A stretch of DNA of 64,000 nucleotides from Phycisphaerales bacterium AB-hyl4 (GCA_041821185.1 JBGUBD010000006.1:186001-250000), one strand, 5' to 3'. Positions 51,528-59,900 are shown, numbered from the stretch's first letter. The notes: a model not told the origin generated them from the sequence alone. Numbers and translations: made by a program.

Positions 51528-52277
51528 ATGCGACCAATTGGTTTTTCATCCGGCGCCCTAGCCTATTCTGACTTCAGGCGTGCAGTGCAGGTTGCTCGAC
51601 AGCACAACTTGCCAGCTCTTGAGTTGTCTGCCCTGCGTGATCACGAGGTGGGACCACTTTTTGACGCGTTGCCCGACTTGAACCTCGAAGGCATTGCCCA
51701 TCTTTCGTTTCACGCGCCCAGTCGGCTGACGGAGTGGAGCGAGACCGATCTCGTATCGCATGTTCTGGACCATGTGCCGCAGGCATGGCCAGTGGTCGTT
51801 CATCCTGATGTGATTGAGAATCATCAAGTCTGGAAGCCTCTCGGCAATCGCCTATGCATTGAAAATATGGATCAACGAAAGGAGTGCGGTCGGACAGCGG
51901 GAGAGTTGCGTCCATTTTTTGCCAACCTGCCAGACGCGACGTTTTGTCTTGATCTGGCTCACGCCCATCAAATTGACCCGACCATGTCAGTTGCAACTGA
52001 TCTACTGCGTGTGTATGGCGACCGACTCAAGCAAGTGCACTGCAGCGAGCTACGTGATGACAGCAGTCATGGCCCAATGAGTTTTCGAACGCTGTACGCC
52101 TACAGACGCATTGTGGACCTGTTGCCTGCTGATTGCCCTGTAATCATCGAGGCAGTTGTCGCACCTGATGAAGTCAAAGCAGAACTGGATATCACACGTC
52201 TTGCGCTCACCGATAAAGCGAGTTTTGACGCGTGGCGTCAGAATGAAGGACTCGCCTCCTGTGCTGTCCCGGCGTGA
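51528..52277 (+). CDS. TIM-barrel protein of the sugar-phosphate isomerase/epimerase (AP endonuclease 2) fold
   Basis: The 249-residue product begins RPIGFSSGALAYSDFRRAVQ and VARQHNLPALELSALRDHEV, then HLSFHAPSRLTEW, WPVVVHPDVI, LCIENMDQRKECGRTAGELR, CLDLAHAHQIDP, LKQVHCSELRD and CPVIIEAVV. The His/Asp/Glu pattern at strand ends (SFHAP, HPD, IENMD, DLAHAHQ, HCSE, IIEA) matches the xylose-isomerase-like AP2Ec fold that binds divalent metals. The start is 2 bp after the nucleotidyltransferase stop, so the genes are an operon. I do not know a described system with this pair. Codon use suggests transfer together. Confidence 0.8.
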   Translation: MRPIGFSSGALAYSDFRRAVQVARQHNLPALELSALRDHEVGPLFDALPDLNLEGIAHLSFHAPSRLTEWSETDLVSHVLDHVPQAWPVVVHPDVIENHQVWKPLGNRLCIENMDQRKECGRTAGELRPFFANLPDATFCLDLAHAHQIDPTMSVATDLLRVYGDRLKQVHCSELRDDSSHGPMSFRTLYAYRRIVDLLPADCPVIIEAVVAPDEVKAELDITRLALTDKASFDAWRQNEGLASCAVPA

Positions 52278-52356
52278 CGCCAAAGTAATTTGAGGATGAT
52301 GGTGTCATGTCGCCGCGCGCGAATGGTCGGTTGATGGACCGTCCCGCTACATTTCG

Positions 52357-52665
52357 CTACAGCGGTCCGGTGAACACGCACCCGACCACCTTGCACAAGT
52401 AAGTGTCGCCAAGGAAGAAACACAGCGTGTCGCGCTTCTTCAGAAACCGCACAACCTCCGGGGCCGCACACCGATGTGATCGCCAACAGATATCGTGAGG
52501 TGCGACGTCCGGCGTGGAAATGATGACCGATTGTAAAGTGGACAGCTCGACATCCGACCACGGGTGGATTGCGCACAACGAGGTTCGAACCAGTGCCGTT
52601 TCGCCGTCGCCCACTGGGCTCTTTCCGAACGAGATTGTGTCGCATGGCTCGCGAAGGCGTTTCAT
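52357..52665 (-). CDS. small hypothetical protein coupled to the esterase remnant
   Basis: The minus-strand ATG (52665) overlaps the stop of the esterase frame as ATGA, the usual sign of coupled translation. The 102-residue product (MKRLREPCDTISFGKSPVGD; LVRTSLCAIHPWSDVELSTL; EVVRFLKKRDTLCFFLGDTY; LCKVVGCVFTGPL) has a credible mix of strands and helices and several cysteines. No family recognised. Confidence 0.5.
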   Translation of the reverse strand: MKRLREPCDTISFGKSPVGDGETALVRTSLCAIHPWSDVELSTLQSVIISTPDVAPHDICWRSHRCAAPEVVRFLKKRDTLCFFLGDTYLCKVVGCVFTGPL

Positions 52666-53415
52666 GCCAAAGCCTCAATGCCGTGGTCATCGATCACCGT
52701 TGTGCTGGGGATGTTGATGACGGCATCAAAGGCGTCGAGGACCGGCGTGTGCAGGTAGTCGCTTTGCATCCGAATCCGGTCAGGCTGGCTGCTGTCAGTC
52801 TGTGGCGATCGACGGAGATCGGCAAGTGCGAGGCCGAGGTCGCCATCGGCGAAGGCCGCTTCGATGCTGCCCGGCTCGGGTGGTTCGAGGGCTAGGTCTT
52901 CGAGGGTGAACCCAAACCGCGCGTTCTCATCAAGATGCATTTCAGCGGTGCGGCCGGCCGTGCTGGTCAGGCCCAGAGCGAGGTAATCGCTGCCGAGCGT
53001 ACGGTGCAGGTGTTGGCCCATGGGTAAGGCAGTCAGGTGGCCACCGAAGGAAATCGAAGCCTTCTGGATATGCGCATTGCGGGCGAACAGCACCATGCGT
53101 GCGCCGGGGTCGGCATGCTTGAGGTGCCAGTCGACGGATTCGGCCATGAAGACTTCCCGGGCCGAGGTGTCGCCAGGCAGACCGCGACCGGCGTAGAGGT
53201 CGGCCATGGCGGGGAAGTGGTAGTCGGCGTGGCAAGCGGCTTCGAGGCGTCGCAGCGCGATGTCGTAGCTGAGTTGATCGCTGCGGAAGACGTAGAGCGG
53301 TTCGAGGGCTCGGAAGCGGGTGCGCAGGCGCATCAGCATAGTGCTGAGCGTGTTTTGATCGGCCGCCTCGAGCCGTGCCCACGCCGGGGCGGCGACCCCC
53401 TTGTTCGCGGCGTTA
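52662..53415 (-). pseudogene. erythromycin-esterase-like protein, N-terminus lost
   Basis: The frame carries the C-terminal two thirds of the Ere family (PF05139): LYVFRSDQLSYDIALRRLEA, HADYHFPAMADLYAGRG, REVFMAESVDWHLKHADPGA, RMVLFARNAHIQKASISFGG, TALPMGQHLHRTLGSDYLAL, and the end LHTPVLDAFDAVINIPSTT. The first ~150-170 residues, which hold one catalytic His/Glu pair, are missing: at ~53415 the sequence becomes the antisense of an IS630-type transposase. Any macrolide-hydrolysis activity is unlikely. Many planctomycete homologues are not resistance genes. Confidence 0.82.
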
Positions 53416-53424
53416 CAGGTGGCC

Positions 53425-53859
53425 GGCGAAGAGGCGGGCAAAATCATCGGCACGTGCATGGCCCGTCATCGCCACCAGGAATGGATCCAGTTCCTCAAGC
53501 TGATTGATCAGCAAACGCCGGCCGAGCTGGATCTGCACCTGATCGTCGACAACTATGCCACGCACAAGCACCCGAAGGTGCAGCGTTGGCTTAAACGTCA
53601 TCGCCGCTTTCACGTGCACTTTATTCCCACAAGCAGTTCGTGGTTGAATCTCATCGAACGCTGGTTCCGCTGCATCACCGACGATCGAATCCGCCGCGGT
53701 GCGTTCCGGAGTGTGCCACAACTGATCGAAACGATCACCGGCTACATCGAGATGAATAATGCCGACCCCAAGCCGTTGATCTGGACCGCCACCGCCGAGA
53801 AGATTCTCGCCAAAGTCAGCCGTGCTCGTACAGCCTTGGATAACGGGCGAACAGCGTGA
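53425..53859 (+). pseudogene. IS630-family transposase, C-terminal part
   Basis: The frame reads [60 protein letters not shown] and [20 protein letters not shown], the second and third DDE motifs ([15 protein letters not shown]) of IS630/Tc1-type DDE_3 transposases. The N-terminal HTH and first Asp are missing. It is bounded on the left by the truncated esterase gene and on the right by a truncated hipA, so it marks a rearrangement. Confidence 0.87.
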
Positions 53860-53867
53860 CTCACTAC

Positions 53868-54316
53868 ACTACCTTGAATTCGTCGATGAGCTTCGTCAAC
53901 ACGGGGCAGCGCCCCATGCCGACATGGCCATGCTTTGGCGGCGCATAGTTTTCAGCGTGATGATTTCGAATATCGACGACCATCTACGCAACCACGGCTT
54001 TCTGTATCAGGGAGTCGACGGCTGGCGGCTTGCTCCCGCCTACGATATCAACGCTGTCCCTGTCGATATAAAACCGCGCGTGCTGTCCACAGCCATCGAT
54101 GTTGACGACATCACCGCGTCACTTGATCGTGCTCTGGAAGTGGCCGCCTATTTTGAACTGGATCATTCGCAGACGCGCGACATTGCCAGGCAGATCGGCA
54201 AGGCCGTATCCACATGGCGTCTGGAAGCTGCGCGTCATACAGTTCCCGGCCGGCAGATCGACCGCATGGCGACCGCGTTCGAGCATGATGACCTTCGTGC
54301 CGCCCTTGCCCTGTAA
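53868..54316 (+). pseudogene. C-terminal fragment of a second HipA-type kinase
   Basis: The frame YLEFVDELRQHGAAPHADMA, MLWRRIVFSVMISNIDDHLR, NHGFLYQGVDGWRLAPAYDI and VDIKPRVLSTAIDVDDITAS is a close paralogue of residues ~270-418 of the intact HipA at 59.9-61.2 kb (YLEFVDALRQYGAAPHADMA; NTDDHLRNHGFLYEGADGWR). It holds the catalytic-loop and metal-binding region but not the N-terminal ATP-binding part. It begins exactly where the IS630 remnant ends, on the opposite strand to the intact copy. Confidence 0.9.
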
Positions 54317-54504
54317 AGGCTGCGACGCGTCGCTTGATGGCGGCGATACGAGCGACCAGGTCAGTGGGGACAGGTGTCTGAACGCTTGGTAGTGGCGTGC
54401 TTGAGGGTGGGATATGTAAGCGTTGCCGATCTATACACAAGCCCTGGCGTCGCCGACTGCGTGGACTGGCATGATGGGGTGACAAAGCGTTCCTGGGAAA
54501 CGGC
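54317..54504. other. short intergenic stretch
   Basis: No feature seen between the hipA fragment and the dispersed repeat. Confidence 0.4.
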
Positions 54505-54740
54505 CTTACGTCGCCGACGGCATCACGGTGGGTGGGGCGCTCATGGGTGCCTGATCGATGAGCGCCGCCATCGCGTTCGCGCAGCAGACTGAAGAATTCG
54601 CGAAACGAACCCGAGCCGCCCATTCTCCCCCGGGGATGTAAATTGCGTGATCGGCTGTGATTAAGTCTGTTTCGGGGAGCGGATTTCTCCTCAGTCCGAA
54701 GGAAACGAACCCGGCGCGGCGCACTCGCCGGTGGAGGGCG
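54505..54740. repeat. dispersed direct repeat, copy 2
   Basis: Homologous to 49455-49690 in the same orientation. In one frame both copies can be read as ending VGGAL.G followed by a stop, so the repeat may derive from the 3' end of a former gene. Confidence 0.75.
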
Positions 54741-54872
54741 ATCTCTACTTCGAGTTCGGTCATCTGCGAGGGATAAAAAAAAGAGGTGGCTTCCAGTCGC
54801 AGGTCAGGTGCTGTGTTCCGGCCGCCGGCGCACCACTGAAGGTGCACCGGACAGCCGGAAGTCGCGGCGGCC

Positions 54873-55454
54873 TTACGGCCGCCACTGAATCACAACATTG
54901 CTTGTCTGCGGCATGCCCAGTTGCTCACTCAGTACCGTCTCCGCCTGCTGCCGCGCTGCTTCTATGTGTTCCTCTGACGCCGCCGACGCGGCAAGCTGCT
55001 GCTGGGCGTCGCGCAGCGCCTGCTCGATGACCTGCGGCTCGCCCGCTTCGCCGGGCAGGATCAGCCACACACCGCGGCGGGCGGTGAGCACCACGCGGGA
55101 GCGGTCATGGTCGAGGTGGCTGCTGAGCACCCGCGGCTGGGCGAGCGTGAGCGTGACGGTGCCGGTGATCGGATCGGTTTCCCAACGCGCCTGCTCAAGG
55201 TCGGTCCCGACCCAGGCTTCGCCGACGGCGAGCACGACGCAGCGCACGGAGCCGCTGTAACCGGCCACGCGGGTTTCGACGAGCTGCTGGTAGGGCACCT
55301 TGAGCGTCACCAGTTCGGCGGCCTGCTGAAGCTGTTCGAGGGTGATCCACGCAGCGGTCGCGGGGCGCTGGCGTTCGAGCCATTGCCAGTAAAGCAGGAT
55401 CGCCATCGCCAGCACGATCACTGCCAGCAGGGCGATCAAGGTCAGTCGGATCAT
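54873..55454 (-). CDS. DUF4230-like membrane-anchored protein
   Basis: The ATG at 55454 overlaps the stop of the upstream small gene. The 193-residue product has one N-terminal membrane helix (MIRLTLIALLAVIVLAMAIL) and a soluble domain outside (LEQLQQAAELVTLKVPYQQL; GSVRCVVLAVGEAWVGTDLE; VTLTLAQPRVLSSHLDHDRS; EAARQQAETVLSEQLGM). This is the pattern of DUF4230 proteins, of unknown role. The C-terminal ARQQAE..L region is amphipathic. Last gene of a minus-strand series headed by a sigma-like regulator. Confidence 0.75.
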   Translation of the reverse strand: MIRLTLIALLAVIVLAMAILLYWQWLERQRPATAAWITLEQLQQAAELVTLKVPYQQLVETRVAGYSGSVRCVVLAVGEAWVGTDLEQARWETDPITGTVTLTLAQPRVLSSHLDHDRSRVVLTARRGVWLILPGEAGEPQVIEQALRDAQQQLAASAASEEHIEAARQQAETVLSEQLGMPQTSNVVIQWRP

Positions 55455-55651
55455 GAGGGGGTTGCTCCGGGGGGGGCCGGGGAGTCTTCCGGGGTTTGTT
55501 CCGGCGGGTGTTCCGGGAGTTGCACTTCGATGGGCATGGCGGCGGTGGCGTCGCGTTCCTGCTCCACGGCCCGGTCCACGTCGCAGCGGATGAGCATGAG
55601 CAGCAACAGGATCACGAGCACGAGGATGATGGCGGTGACTATCACCTGCAT
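55451..55651 (-). CDS. small single-pass membrane protein
   Basis: The 66-residue product has MQVIVTAIILVLVILLLLML as a membrane helix followed by a charged, Pro/Glu-rich tail (VQLPEHPPEQTPEDSPAPPG). It overlaps the DUF4230 gene by ATGA. No family recognised. Confidence 0.6.
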   Translation of the reverse strand: MQVIVTAIILVLVILLLLMLIRCDVDRAVEQERDATAAMPIEVQLPEHPPEQTPEDSPAPPGATPS

Positions 55652-55702
55652 GGGTTTTCCTTGGGTCTGAAGTTGAATGGGGTGTTGTTGTGCGAAGCCG
55701 CG

Positions 55703-55996
55703 CTACTGCCAAGGCTCGGGCTCGTGCCCGTAGGGCAGCGCTGGTTCGTGATGGCGGTGGGTTCGCACACCACTCATCCAGAGCGTGCGGGCGCTGCGGA
55801 TCAGCATCACCAGGCCGACGACGACCGCGATCAGGCACAGGCCAAACACCAACACGCCGGCCAGGTGCGGGGCGGCCATCAGCACCGTCTGCCACACGGG
55901 GGCGGCCGGCAGCAGCTGCACGCCCTGGAACAGGCCGAACAGGCACAACGCCAGGCCCACCAGCAGGGACATCAGCGAACGGAAGAACTGTTGCAT
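55703..55996 (-). CDS. small two-helix membrane protein
   Basis: The ATG at 55996 follows AAGGAGATCC. The 97-residue product has two hydrophobic helices (LMSLLVGLALCLFGLFQGVQ; LAGVLVFGLCLIAVVVGLVM) and a His-rich tail. It lies 51 bp upstream of the 66-aa gene on the same strand, so a membrane complex of the three products is conceivable. Confidence 0.65.
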   Translation of the reverse strand: MQQFFRSLMSLLVGLALCLFGLFQGVQLLPAAPVWQTVLMAAPHLAGVLVFGLCLIAVVVGLVMLIRSARTLWMSGVRTHRHHEPALPYGHEPEPWQ

Positions 55997-56066
55997 GGCT
56001 TGGATCTCCTTGAGTTGAAGGGGTGAACGATTCGATAGAGGAACGTGACGACGAACCGCGACGGGC

Positions 56067-56174
56067 TTACAGGTCGGCGGCCAGCTCGGGCAGGTGGCGT
56101 TCCAGCCAGCCGCGTTCGGCGGCCAGCGCCGCACTGCGGCGGGCGAAGGGGCCGAACGTCGGCCCGTTCTCCAT
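56067..56174 (-). CDS. short reading frame, 35 residues
   Basis: MENGPTFGPFARRSAALAAE and RGWLERHLPELAADL form a possible amphipathic peptide between the sigma-like and membrane genes. The ribosome site is weak; kept as a low-confidence candidate. Confidence 0.3.
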   Translation of the reverse strand: MENGPTFGPFARRSAALAAERGWLERHLPELAADL

Positions 56175-56291
56175 CAGGAGCAGGTTTTCTTCAGGAAAAC
56201 ATCGAATCGAAAGCGGGTTGCCCCACCGCCGCCTGTGGCGGTGGGGCAGAGCCCGCAACGATTCATGCAACGGATGCTTGATCAGCCGGGG

Positions 56292-56699
56292 CTACGACGC
56301 GACATGCTCGCTGATCGTGGCGGCCTCGAGGGCGGCCAGATCCTCGTCCGACAGCTGCTCGCCGTGCACGGCCAGCGAGCGGTCGACCGGGTGGTGACAG
56401 GCCTGGTGGTCCGCGCGCACCTGGTCGCACAGGTCATGGCCGAGCCGGCGCAGATCGGATGGTTGAAGGCGGGAAGCGGGAATGACGGTCATGGGCAAGG
56501 ACTCCTCAAAATACGAGAGTGAACAGGGGAACCGGCGCAGCGCAGACCCTTGCCCGCGCCACGCCACGATTGGAAAAGCGGGGTGGCCGGCATAAGCCAG
56601 CCGCTCGTCCAGCTCGTGCTGACGCCGATGATGCAGGGCGGTGAGCTGTCCGACGATCCGCTGCGCCGCCCGCCACCGCTGTCGCAGGTGAATCTCCAT
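56292..56699 (-). CDS. hypothetical protein, possibly two products
   Basis: The 135-residue frame starts at 56699 (GGAG 7 bp upstream): MEIHLRQRWRAAQRIVGQLT, ALHHRRQHELDERLAYAGH. An internal ATG at 56492, preceded by GAGGAGTCC, would start a separate 66-residue protein (MTVIPASRLQPSDLRRLGHD; EQLSDEDLAALEAATISEHV) in the same frame. The internal ribosome site is the stronger of the two. Both parts are helical and unrecognised. Same strand as the sigma-like gene. Confidence 0.45.
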   Translation of the reverse strand: MEIHLRQRWRAAQRIVGQLTALHHRRQHELDERLAYAGHPAFPIVAWRGQGSALRRFPCSLSYFEESLPMTVIPASRLQPSDLRRLGHDLCDQVRADHQACHHPVDRSLAVHGEQLSDEDLAALEAATISEHVAS

Positions 56700-56770
56700 C
56701 GGTGTGCTCCATCATGCATGTAATTAAGGATGGTTTTCTGGAAGCAGGGCGGTCGGGCGAGACTGGCCGT

Positions 56771-57388
56771 TTATGCGGCGATGCCCACGCACTGCCGCCA
56801 CTGTTGGGCCCATGCCTGGCGAAGCTGGCTCAAGCGGCCGGGGCTGATCGCAAAGCGGCGGGCGACGGTGCACGCCTTCTCCCCAGACGCCAGCGCCTGG
56901 ACCAGCTGCCGGTCGCGGTCAGGTAGCGTGGCCAGCCATCGGCCACCGTCAATGCGCAGCGCCACCTGCTTGGGGATGGCCGTGCGGCGATCCGCCACCG
57001 CTTCGTGCAGCCAGTTGGCTCGACTCGCATCCTCGTCGTCGCCGATACCGTCGAGGCTGGCCACATGTCGGCCGTGGCGTCGACGTCCCAGGTGCGACAT
57101 CACGTCCATGCCGGCCTGGCTGCTGCCGACGCGCCGACCCCCGGCGACAGCGCGCACGGCGTTGCGGGCGAAGCCGGCGGTGGCGACCTGCTCGATGCGG
57201 CCGCGCCGCCTCAGCGACAAATAGCTGAGAAAACCGGTGGCGACCGCCTCGGCCACAACGTCATCGCGAAGGGCAAGGGGCAGACTGGCGAAGCGCCGGC
57301 GCGCCAACGCGCAGATCACCGGCAACACGGACAGGAACACGGCGTGGTCATTCGATTGTGTAACGGGCGTGGTGGTTGAGGCAGTCAC
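56771..57388 (-). CDS. sigma-factor-like HTH protein
   Basis: The GTG at 57388 has AAAGGAG 8 bp upstream. The 205-residue product reads VLPVICALARRRFASLPLAL, RDDVVAEAVATGFLSYLSLR, SRANWLHEAVADRRTAIPKQ and LPDRDRQLVQALASGEKACT, ending VARRFAISPGRLSQLRQAWA. The end is a sigma region 4-like HTH; the front resembles region 2. I recall similar proteins in planctomycete accessory regions (RRRHGxxVxSL...; SPGRISQLRRE). It would direct or modulate transcription of its own module. Its ribosome site is inside a perfect hairpin, so translation may be controlled by leader structure. Confidence 0.75.
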   Translation of the reverse strand: MTASTTTPVTQSNDHAVFLSVLPVICALARRRFASLPLALRDDVVAEAVATGFLSYLSLRRRGRIEQVATAGFARNAVRAVAGGRRVGSSQAGMDVMSHLGRRRHGRHVASLDGIGDDEDASRANWLHEAVADRRTAIPKQVALRIDGGRWLATLPDRDRQLVQALASGEKACTVARRFAISPGRLSQLRQAWAQQWRQCVGIAA

Positions 57389-57441
57389 GGTGGACGCTCC
57401 TTTGAGTAAAAGGAGACCGTCCCCATAAGCCGGGGACGGTC
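57386..57441 (-). promoter_or_regulatory. double-hairpin leader covering the ribosome site of the sigma-like gene
   Basis: On the message side, a 10-bp stem GACCGTCCCC/GGGGACGGTC with 7-nt loop (57415-57441) is followed by CTCCTTT-TACTC-AAAGGAG (57415-57397). The second stem's 3' arm is the Shine-Dalgarno sequence AAAGGAG used by the GTG at 57388. The arms are perfect complements. Confidence 0.75.
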
Positions 57442-57737
57442 GTGTGATGAAGACACGACCGCCCCGGCGAACTGTGGGGCGAACAGGATTGGATTGGCGT
57501 CAGCAGGCGCAGCGCGGTCGCTGCTGCATCGCGACGCTTGAATCAGACAGCGACCGCGTTGAACTAAGCACGAATGTCGGATGTCAAGGTGTCACATCAG
57601 CGAAGAAGGCGTCGGATCAGCGCTGTAGCGCGGGTTGCCGAAGCCTAAGGCATCGCCTGCATGTATCTTGAGACCATAACCGCCAGGGCGAGGTATCTTG
57701 ATAGGAACATCGTCCCCCTTTTTCCTGGAGGTGTGGT
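57442..57737 (+). other. leader of the IS110 element, candidate bridge-RNA region
   Basis: No protein gene is seen. The related strings GTATCTTGAGA (57663) and GTATCTTGATA (57693) are spaced 30 bp apart. IS110-family non-coding ends carry the guide RNA. The exact element ends were not found. Confidence 0.3.
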
Positions 57738-58751
57738 ATGTGGCATGTCGGTATCGACCTTCATCATCAGACGCTGGTGGTGGCTGCGGTGCACGACTCG
57801 GGCGAGGTGCGTCCGGCGGTGCATCTGCAAACCAGCGAAACCCAGGCCATCCGTGATCTGTTCGTGGACCTTAGGCCGTTCCAGGCGGTGATCGAGGCCA
57901 CGGGCACCTACCGCTGGTTGCACGATCTGCTTGCACCGATGGGCACCGTCTTGCTTGCCCACCCGCTGAGGCTGCGGGCGATGATCGTGCGGCGGGCCAA
58001 GAGCGACCGGCTCGACGCCCAGTTGCTGGCGAATCTGCTGCGGCTGGACCGGATCCCGCTGGCGTATGTGCCGCCAGCGCACTACCAGATGCTGCGTGAC
58101 CTGGTGCGATATCGCGCCCACCTGAGTCGGCAGATCGCACACGCGAAAACGCAGCTTCGGCAGTTGTTGGCCAGACAGAACATTCAGCCGCCGTACCGGT
58201 CCCCCTTCGGGCCCCGCGGACTCTATTGGTTCTCGCGCCAGGACTTGGGGTGTGTCGGCAATTCGATGCGCGACCATCTGATCGAGCGCATTGAGTTGGT
58301 GCAGCGACAGCTCGCGGCCGTCGATGGCCAGATGACGGCGGTCAGCGAACAGTTCCCCCAGATCGAAGCCTTGACGGACCTGCGCGGCATCGGCCTGTTC
58401 ACGGCACTGCTGGTGGTGGCGGAGTTCGGTGAGGTCGAGCGGTTCCGGACGGCCAGGCAGGCAGCGGCCTACACCGGCTTGACCACGCGCGTCTATCAGA
58501 GCGGTGACACACGCCGTACCGGTCACATCTCCAAGCAGGGTTCGCCCTGGTTGCGCTGGGCGCTGGTCGAGGCGGCGATGAAGCTGGTGACGAAGGACGC
58601 GAAGCTGGCCAGCTTCTACCATCGCATCCGCAAGCGAAGCAGCAGCAAGATTGCCCGCGTGGCGGCGGCCCGGAAGCTGGCAGAGATCTGCTGGAAGCGA
58701 TTGCGCCGCTGGCATCGGCTGCACGATCGTCCGGTCATCGCGGCGGCATAA
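57738..58751 (+). CDS. IS110-family transposase, full length
   Basis: The 337-residue product has the RuvC-like DEDD N-terminus (MWHVGIDLHHQTLVVAAVHD; VIEATGTYRWLHDLLAPMG; RRAKSDRLDAQLLANLLRLD) and a long linker helix. The Transposase_20 domain follows (EALTDLRGIGLFTALLVVAE; FGEVERFRTARQAAAYTGLT; YQSGDTRRTGHISKQGSPWL; RWALVEAAMKLVTKDAK), with the serine region near SGDTRRTG. A TGGAGGTGTGGT ribosome site precedes the ATG. IS110 recombinases use a bridge RNA to pick donor and target DNA. This is the one intact IS110 gene in the window; similar remnants are at 1.3, 14.2, 14.9 and 59.6 kb. Confidence 0.95.
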   Translation: MWHVGIDLHHQTLVVAAVHDSGEVRPAVHLQTSETQAIRDLFVDLRPFQAVIEATGTYRWLHDLLAPMGTVLLAHPLRLRAMIVRRAKSDRLDAQLLANLLRLDRIPLAYVPPAHYQMLRDLVRYRAHLSRQIAHAKTQLRQLLARQNIQPPYRSPFGPRGLYWFSRQDLGCVGNSMRDHLIERIELVQRQLAAVDGQMTAVSEQFPQIEALTDLRGIGLFTALLVVAEFGEVERFRTARQAAAYTGLTTRVYQSGDTRRTGHISKQGSPWLRWALVEAAMKLVTKDAKLASFYHRIRKRSSSKIARVAAARKLAEICWKRLRRWHRLHDRPVIAAA

Positions 58752-59597
58752 ATGGAACACGAACTCTGCGGCGTGCGGCAGAGAAGGTGAGGAAGCGGCC
58801 CGTCTCTGCGTCTGATGGAGCTTCAGCTCGCACCGTTATTTTGAGTGGGCGATCTTCACCGATGAATGTTTCAATGTGCGACGGCGTGAAGCCGGCCGGC
58901 ACGGATGGGTGCCCATGCACGCACGCCGATTGAAGACTGGTGGTTGCGACGCATTCCAATGCCTCCGACAATCGGCCGCATGCTTCGCACCCTCGCCTCC
59001 CCGGCATGGGGCGAGGGATACGAGGGTGCGAAGCATGCTGGTCGATGAGGCATGCGAGGCCTTGGGCTGCACGCCGCAGCCGGCGAGATCGACCCGTAAA
59101 AAACGACGGGCGGAGCGTCCGTTCGCGCCGTGTTATTCGCCTGGCGATGGGTGATGCTCGCCACTTCAATGCGGAGATTTCTGTAATGCTCGCATCAGCC
59201 AAGCATAAAACGCCCTCGTGTATTATTACGCACTTTTGGCGATTTTTGAGGTCGCGAGTACTTGACAAAGGCGGTTATGGGTGACCCCGATTCCGCATTT
59301 TTTTAACGGGTATGGGTATGTCAAAGTGACTTGTCCAGCATTCCGGCCCATGGTGTGGTGGTGGTGCCGGGCGCGGGGCGAGGATGATGCGTTGCACTGA
59401 AACCCAAGCGAGCGGACCGTTCATCTTCGAGGCCGGACGTGCATAGCGTTGGGCTTCGAGTCCGATTTTTTAACAGGCCACGCCACGGCCCCCCCCCCCG
59501 GCTGTGCTTTGAGCTCAAGGAGGTATTTGCCGAACGGGCCCATTCGCCCTGCGTCGGTGCAGGCTCCGCGCGCGAAGGTCCCGAGGGGAGGTCCGCC
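58752..59597. other. long non-coding stretch with a large inverted repeat
   Basis: No gene supported. It contains the 18-bp inverted repeat listed separately, a run of about 12 C residues near 59490, and TTGACA at 59262-59267. The right end of the IS110 element should lie in its first part. Confidence 0.5.
58980..59040. repeat. 18-bp perfect inverted repeat (long hairpin)
   Basis: GCATGCTTCGCACCCTCG (58980-58997) and its exact complement (59023-59040) flank 25 nt, CCTCCCCGGC..GGGCGAGGGATA, that can itself pair. It could be a REP/MITE-like element or a strong transcription stop. Confidence 0.85.
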
Positions 59598-59900
59598 ATG
59601 CGCTATGTGGGACTGGAAGTGCACAAGCGCAGCGTGCGGGTGGTGTTCAGTGTCCATGATGCCTACCCAGCACCCGTAGCGGCCACACGAAACGACGTGA
59701 GCCGGCCTGGCGTCTCCGTCGAAGGTGAGGTCTATTCAGTGGACGAGGCTTGTATGAAAGAACGGGACGCTATTGAGGGCGTTGCAGTAGGCCTGTACGA
59801 GCGGCGGCAAGTCGAGCTGCTCGACGACATGGGCAATGTCGATGCCTTTTATTGGCTAGGAAAAATTGAAGGCATGACGGACATCGGCCACCGCTGGTGA
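59598..59900 (+). pseudogene. IS110 N-terminal scrap joined to unrelated frame
   Basis: After GGAGGTCCGCC the frame starts MRYVGLEVHKRSVRVVFSVH, matching the IS110 start (YVGIDVHKRS). The remaining ~80 residues (VAATRNDVSRPGVSVEGEVY; VELLDDMGNVDAFYWLGKIE) do not resemble a transposase and may be a different small coding remnant. Confidence 0.55.

Noticed and set aside
52662..53415. Functional macrolide-resistance gene
   Set aside because: The N-terminal third of the esterase fold is missing, and the family is broad with many non-resistance members.
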